Shown here piece by piece: positions 59,664 to 64,000 of a DNA stretch of 64,000 bases (position 1 is its first letter; each line of letters opens with the position of its first letter). The stretch spans positions 93,712 to 157,711 of the forward strand of contig MNCI01004747.1 of assembly GCA_015680685.1 (NCBI GenBank), written 5' to 3'. The notes below the pieces were generated by a model. It saw only the letters and a program-made list of their open reading frames with translations. It made no database searches and was not told the DNA's origin. The position numbers and the translations under genes were made by a program. The DNA comes from Gnetum montanum. Lineage: Eukaryota; Streptophyta; Gnetopsida; Gnetales; Gnetaceae.

Positions 59664-60087
59664 TGATAGTTTACAACATGGTAAGTGAAAGTAAATAAGA
59701 TGTTCCTACAACTTCCATGTCTATGGGATGTACTAGTTCTAGCATACATAAGCTCATTATCTTGGATGGTACATGATCCAAGAATGAAGGAGGAATAGTT
59801 ATAGTCACTCCTAAATCACTATAAATTTTAGAAGCTTGTCGACAAAGGGAAGTAGCCCATGGAAGAGCCACCACCTCCAAGAACTACATGAGTTCCCCTA
59901 GTTTTGTTGTTTTGTTATTTTCTCATGATGTGTCCATTTTGTGTAAAACATCACTGTAGCATGGAAGAGTCAATTTTTGTGTCTAGTTAAGTTAGTCAAT
60001 AATCCCATACCTTCCTAATATTTTGTAAAGAACTTGTTCCTCATTTTTTTTGACTCAAGGATGAGTTTTCATTTAGTCATGGGGGTA
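59664..60087 (+). other. Element D pre-LTR block and polypurine tract
   Basis: The segment 59990-60087 matches the corresponding block in C and, inverted, in B and F: AATCCCATACCTTCCTAATA, GTAAAGAACTTGTTCC, ATGAGTTTTCATTTAGTCAT. The tract GGGGGTA is at 60081-60087. Confidence 0.75.
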
Positions 60088-60959
60088 TGATGAGTTATGT
60101 TCTCTAGGGCTATGATATTGGGTATCTGATATTGGAGCCACAATGTTGGATATCTGATATTAGGGCACAACCTTTGATGTTAGACATCCAATATTTCCCC
60201 TTCTATGTGAGCCTATAAAAATGACACTTGGTTGCATAGTTGGGATAGCATATAGGATATAAAGAAGATAGAATAGTTTCATAGATCTTTGATTTCAAGT
60301 TTTGTTAGTTCCTAGTGCATGCCCATAGTTTGATGTTAAGTGATTGTATGACATCCTCATTCAAGTGTGTCATACTTGGACATGTTACATGTTTGACAAT
60401 AAAGATTGGGATTACTTCCATCATTGTAGTAGCCACTTACCTTTGTTATTTCTTTTAATTACTTTATATTACTTAAATGTTACCGTTTTCATCAGTTAAT
60501 GTTTTCATTTATTACTCCTTATTATTTCCATCATTAAGCGAAATGAGTATGACTAATCACAAGTGCTTAAGTGTAATTACTTGGTAACCTAGTAGTGTAT
60601 CATTTGGTATGCCTAGTGACATACGCTTAGTAATCCCAGTGATAGTTACATGAAGTCCAAGGTGTGTATGGACGATTAGGGATGGATACTCATCGCATGT
60701 AAGCTAGTTTGGCCTTCATTTTCCATTGTTAATTAGATTAAACAATTAAGTTCTTTATTATCATTAGGAGTAGCATAAGGTTAAAAAACATCAATTATCA
60801 TATGCCTCACTTTGAACTAAACCATACGTGACAAAGCTACCACTAGTCCAAGTGGGAAGACAATGAACTACAATCAAGACATAATGATCTAAATACCATA
60901 ACTAGTTGCATCCACAAGAATTCGACTAGATTGTGCATGAGATATCTTGTTACTCATCA
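60088..60959 (+). repeat. Element D 3' LTR
   Basis: TGATGAG to TACTCATCA. It lacks the 70-bp duplication of the 5' LTR and about 40 bp before its end (GAACACTTATGACTCATATG region). Otherwise parallel, with GATATTGG-type repeats at 60115-60175 and TATAAAA at 60213. Confidence 0.88.
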
Positions 60960-62601
60960 TAAACTATTGAATGAATCCAATGGAAAGGAAGGTGTCAAAA
61001 CCATAGTTATATGATTATATGTACCTCATAGATAGATAGCTAATAAAAATGTTTTTCTTGAACTTGAATCTTATAAAGCTTTGCATGGTGAGTACCTTAC
61101 CATATGCAAATAAACTAATGGGTTATTATTTTCTATTATTTTCAATAAAAGGAACATTATTTTAAACCAACTTATAATTACATGAGTGAGAATTATCATC
61201 TTGAAAATAAGATCAACTATTGTCTATTCTATTAGCTGTTATTTTTGAACATGAGGAGGCACATTGTCCATGGTTTGTATCATTATCAATTTTTATTTCT
61301 AAATTAGATGTCTTTTCATTAGTAGCTACTTTAAATGCTAACTTAGACTAATATTTCTTCTTCTTTGCAACTCTTGTTTGGATTTTGCTACCTTTTCCTA
61401 TTCATAATTTCCTCCATTATTTTTAATGTGGTCAAAATTTTTTACTCATAACATTCTACATTTTTTAAACTTCGCTACTATTTTTGAGATTAATTTTTAA
61501 TTGTGGTCTTTTATTGTACTATCTCCTAAATTATATTCACCTTTTAAGATTCATAGATATTTGAATCTCTATGATTGAGAGATGAATCTCTATTGTATTC
61601 CTTTACACATTGTTTTCAAGAGCCCTTCTTTCTTCTTGGCTACCTCATTCTTAAGATTTTGAATATGATGAGTTTTTAGCTTTGATAATCACCCTTAAAT
61701 AGAGATCTAAAGAGTCTCACATGTTTTATTTATTAGCTCATCAAAAATATGTTGGAGTTGTTCTTTTCGTGAGAAGTCATAGCCAAGACATCCATGAAGG
61801 AGAGTATAATATCTATTGAAGGCTACATCTAATGACACATAAGTTTCCTATTTTTGCCTTTAAATTCATTTTCTCAAATTAGATAGACAAGTGTAAGTTT
61901 GGTATTTGTTATTGAAAATTTCTAGCATAGTGCTCTACATTTGGATAGAGTTTGGTTCTAAATATTTGTGCTAGCTTTTGCCTCCTTTGTTAAAGTTTTG
62001 GAAAATAGCTCTAATTTCTACCACTTTTAATATTTTAAGAACAAACGTCATGGGAGGCTTGTAAATGATTTTGTGGATCAAAATTGTAGCCTTCCTAAAA
62101 CTATGACATATGTCAAGCATCTTGATGCATCTCTCACACTGATGCTTAGCTAGAATGTGCACTTCATCTTTAATATCAATCATGCTTCTTGTAGACAATA
62201 ATGACTTATTTTTATTACTCATCTATGGTATGTTTGTTTCAAATTTTAAGCAAGTAGGTTTAGATTCATGTTTAACAGTTCCTCTATGTCTTTGTCTTGA
62301 TCTCTTTCAATGGCTCTTATTCTCTTTCCTCTTTTCATAATTTGAATAATTTCATGAAGAATCCTCAAAGTTCATGTATCAACTTCATTGACTCCTTTGA
62401 CCCTTCTCATGTGGTTTTTTAAGCTTTCTAGAGAGTATCTTTATGATGGACCTTTCCAATTCAAGACCCCCTTCAATTTCACTCAGTTGAGACCTGAGTC
62501 TAGGTCTTTCTATGATGTTTTTAAGGTCTTTCTTAGTTAATTGGAAAGTAATGGTTATTTTGTTTTACCCCTCTATCTAAGTCTTTTTTCTTCATATTTA
62601 C
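60960..62601 (-). pseudogene. Element E: divergent Ty3/gypsy gag relic
   Basis: On the minus strand: STRSMIDIKDEVHILAKHQC (about 62195-62135), corresponding to ATQSMLDITEIVRIPTRH of B; then STMLEIFNNKYQTYTCLSNL (about 61935-61880) and FNRYYTLLHGCLGYDFSRKE (about 61825-61765), which align with the Gag core of B; then CETL (61712). More diverged than A-D. It is cut at 62602 by LTR F. The part left of 61450 has no clear match. Confidence 0.65.
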
Positions 62602-63561
62602 TGATGAGTGGCAAGGTACCCCTACATTCAACCATACGAATACGAGCATGCACGCGCGATCCGATCGAACTCCGCAGACTAAATGCCTTAACACCACAAG
62701 AAACACTTGGGGTTGATCGTTCGTTGTCTTCCCAGGCTTGCTTGTAAGTGTCACGGTGTATGGTTAAGCAAGTCTGAGGTATGTGATTTTTTGGGTATTT
62801 TTCAGTTTATCGCCTAAGCTATGGGAGAAAGGGTTGAGAAACTAACTAACTCTAACTAATGTCCTAAGTCTAAATTAACTAGCATCAGCATCCGTTCCCA
62901 CTTACCGGACACACCCTGAACTATGCAACTGTGGCTTACCAAACGCTAATCGTTACTGAGATCACCACACATAACGCAAGTGCTCGAAGTGGTCGTACTG
63001 AGGCACCTATTTAGCTTAAGTGTGATAAGCAGCCGATTCCTTAACTAGCTGTACACATTGGACTACCACTGGGATTACCAAACGCAGATCCTAGAATACG
63101 CTACTGGGTTACCAAGTAGCCAATGCTTGTAGTTAAGTCGTACTCACGAGTTGCGACAAGCAGCCGATTCCTTGATTAGCCGTACACATCCGTAGATGCT
63201 CGTAATCAAGTCGTACTTGTGGGCACTAGGAAAGCAGTAAATAAATAACAATAAACAAAACCACGTGCTGCAAGGTTTATCCAATCAAGTTCGTCTTTAT
63301 TGCCGTACACAACTTGGGTTCAGGTTACAAGCTGCTCGAATAAAGAACCGTTCACTCTAGGACTCCTACTGCGGGCACATGGGAAAAATTCTAACTCTGG
63401 AGTGATCAATCTACCAGAGCTTCGCTACTTGTAGCCAGGATTGGGAAATAAGGGGAGTGTCGCCTCTTATTTATAGATATGGCGGAGGACCGCGATATCC
63501 CGTACGCGATATCGCAGGGAAAGACGCGATATCGCGGCACTGTGCATGTCGCGTCTCATCA
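62602..63561 (-). repeat. Element F 3' LTR (family B relative)
   Basis: TGATGAG to CTCATCA, 960 bp. Most of it parallels the B LTRs, but the spacer between the two GCAGCCGATTCCTT blocks (63025 and 63160) differs and includes GGTTACCAAGTAGCC. GCGATATCGC palindromes at 63507, 63527; TATA box at 63468-63476 (minus). Followed by TACCCCCATGAC. Confidence 0.9.
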
Positions 63562-64000
63562 TACCCCCATGACTGAATGAAAACTCGTCCTCGAGTTCCT
63601 TACAATAATATCAGGTAGGTATGGGATTATTAGGGGAAATGGAACTAATGGGATGACATGTGAACGAGTCTTTATTACAAGACTTGACAAGAATTGGTTT
63701 TCATGACAACAAGGGTGAACACCTTATTACAATGACATCAGGCCACATTTGGCAGCTGAGAGAAAAGAGGAGAGAGAATAGAAGAGAAGAAGAGAGAAGA
63801 GTCTTGTTGCTTCCAATGCCTAGATTGCACCTTGCGTTGTCCATCCGTAAGTGCATTATCGATCCTGATCCTTGCATAGCGGCTTCAACGTTGCTCCATT
63901 CCAAGTGTTTGTACCAGGTCCATTCTGTTGTTGTATGATTGCCATCTGCACACACAACACAATCATATATTAGCAAGGGTAATTGAATCATTAAGTAAAG
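63562..64000 (-). other. Element F 3' noncoding region, continues beyond the window
   Basis: Closely similar to 9471-9870 of B and 8142-8360. Contains a GA-rich low-complexity run (63760-63800). No coding evidence; the open frames on both strands mirror those at 9562 and 9803. Confidence 0.8.

Larger units (their letters stand above)
51470..60959 (+). mobile_element. Element D: non-autonomous Ty3/gypsy derivative with gag and an extra ORF
   Basis: Complete ends: LTRs 51470-52438 and 60088-60959, primer site, polypurine tract, and flanks AAAAC (51465-51469) and TAAAC (60960-60964), a one-mismatch target duplication. Inside are gag, a short post-protease remnant, 3' noncoding DNA homologous to C, and then a 2.5-kb reading frame foreign to A, B and C. 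No RT, RNase H or integrase is present. Movement would have needed enzymes in trans. Confidence 0.85.

Noticed and set aside
59671-59880. 69-codon minus-strand ORF
   Set aside because: No family match; lies opposite the end of the element D extra frame.

Overview
The window looks like gene-poor plant nuclear DNA, most likely from a gymnosperm such as a conifer. That assignment is an inference from the content: nested, decayed Ty3/gypsy elements primed by tRNA-Asp, old LINE, copia, hAT and PIF1-type relics, AT-rich filler, and no intact host gene. All coding stretches carry stops or frameshifts. Two assembly gaps are present (31 N at 8361-8391, one N at 52674).

Left block (1-19170): element A, a minus-strand Ty3/gypsy element, enters from the left edge as pol, protease and gag (551-6684). 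Its 5' LTR is split. Into that LTR is inserted element B (7206-18673), also on the minus strand and the best preserved element. B has three LTRs in tandem (7206-8141, 8508-9470, 17721-18673) around one deleted and one full internal region. The whole array is flanked by GCTAC/ACTAC. Right of A lies the LINE that A interrupted (19171-20010).

Middle (20290-29114): a 16-unit, 70-bp-period tandem array; a PIF1-like helicase relic (21755-23870) with partly duplicated segments and a 547-bp insertion flanked by a 7-bp direct repeat; an AT-rich stretch; then a minus-strand Ty1/copia relic. The copia 5' LTR is split by element C (29115-39103), a plus-strand Ty3/gypsy element with both LTRs, gag, protease, RT, RNase H and integrase.

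Right middle (39449-51469): a solo LTR of family B with a perfect ATAAT target duplication; a plus-strand LINE 3' part split by another solo LTR; a more complex, CpG-retaining, low-copy-looking segment (about 42900-45470 and 46990-47570) separated by a plus-strand hAT transposase relic; a cluster of tRNA-like SINE heads; and an unrecognised reading frame.

Right block (51470-64000): element D, a complete but non-autonomous element (gag, no RT or integrase, plus an extra unrelated reading frame with coiled-coil character), flanked by AAAAC/TAAAC. It is followed by a divergent minus-strand gag relic (E), which is cut by the 3' LTR of a further family-B-like element (F) that runs out of the window.

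Elements A, B, C, D and F share a design: LTR ends close to TGATGAG...CTCATCA, a tRNA-Asp-type primer site, U3 regions rich in GATATC-core palindromes just upstream of a TATAAATA box, a long 3' noncoding region, and a conserved block next to the polypurine tract. Integrase without a chromodomain and the tRNA-Asp primer place them near the Athila/Tat (OTA) side of plant Ty3/gypsy. No CRISPR array, operon or complete host gene is seen.
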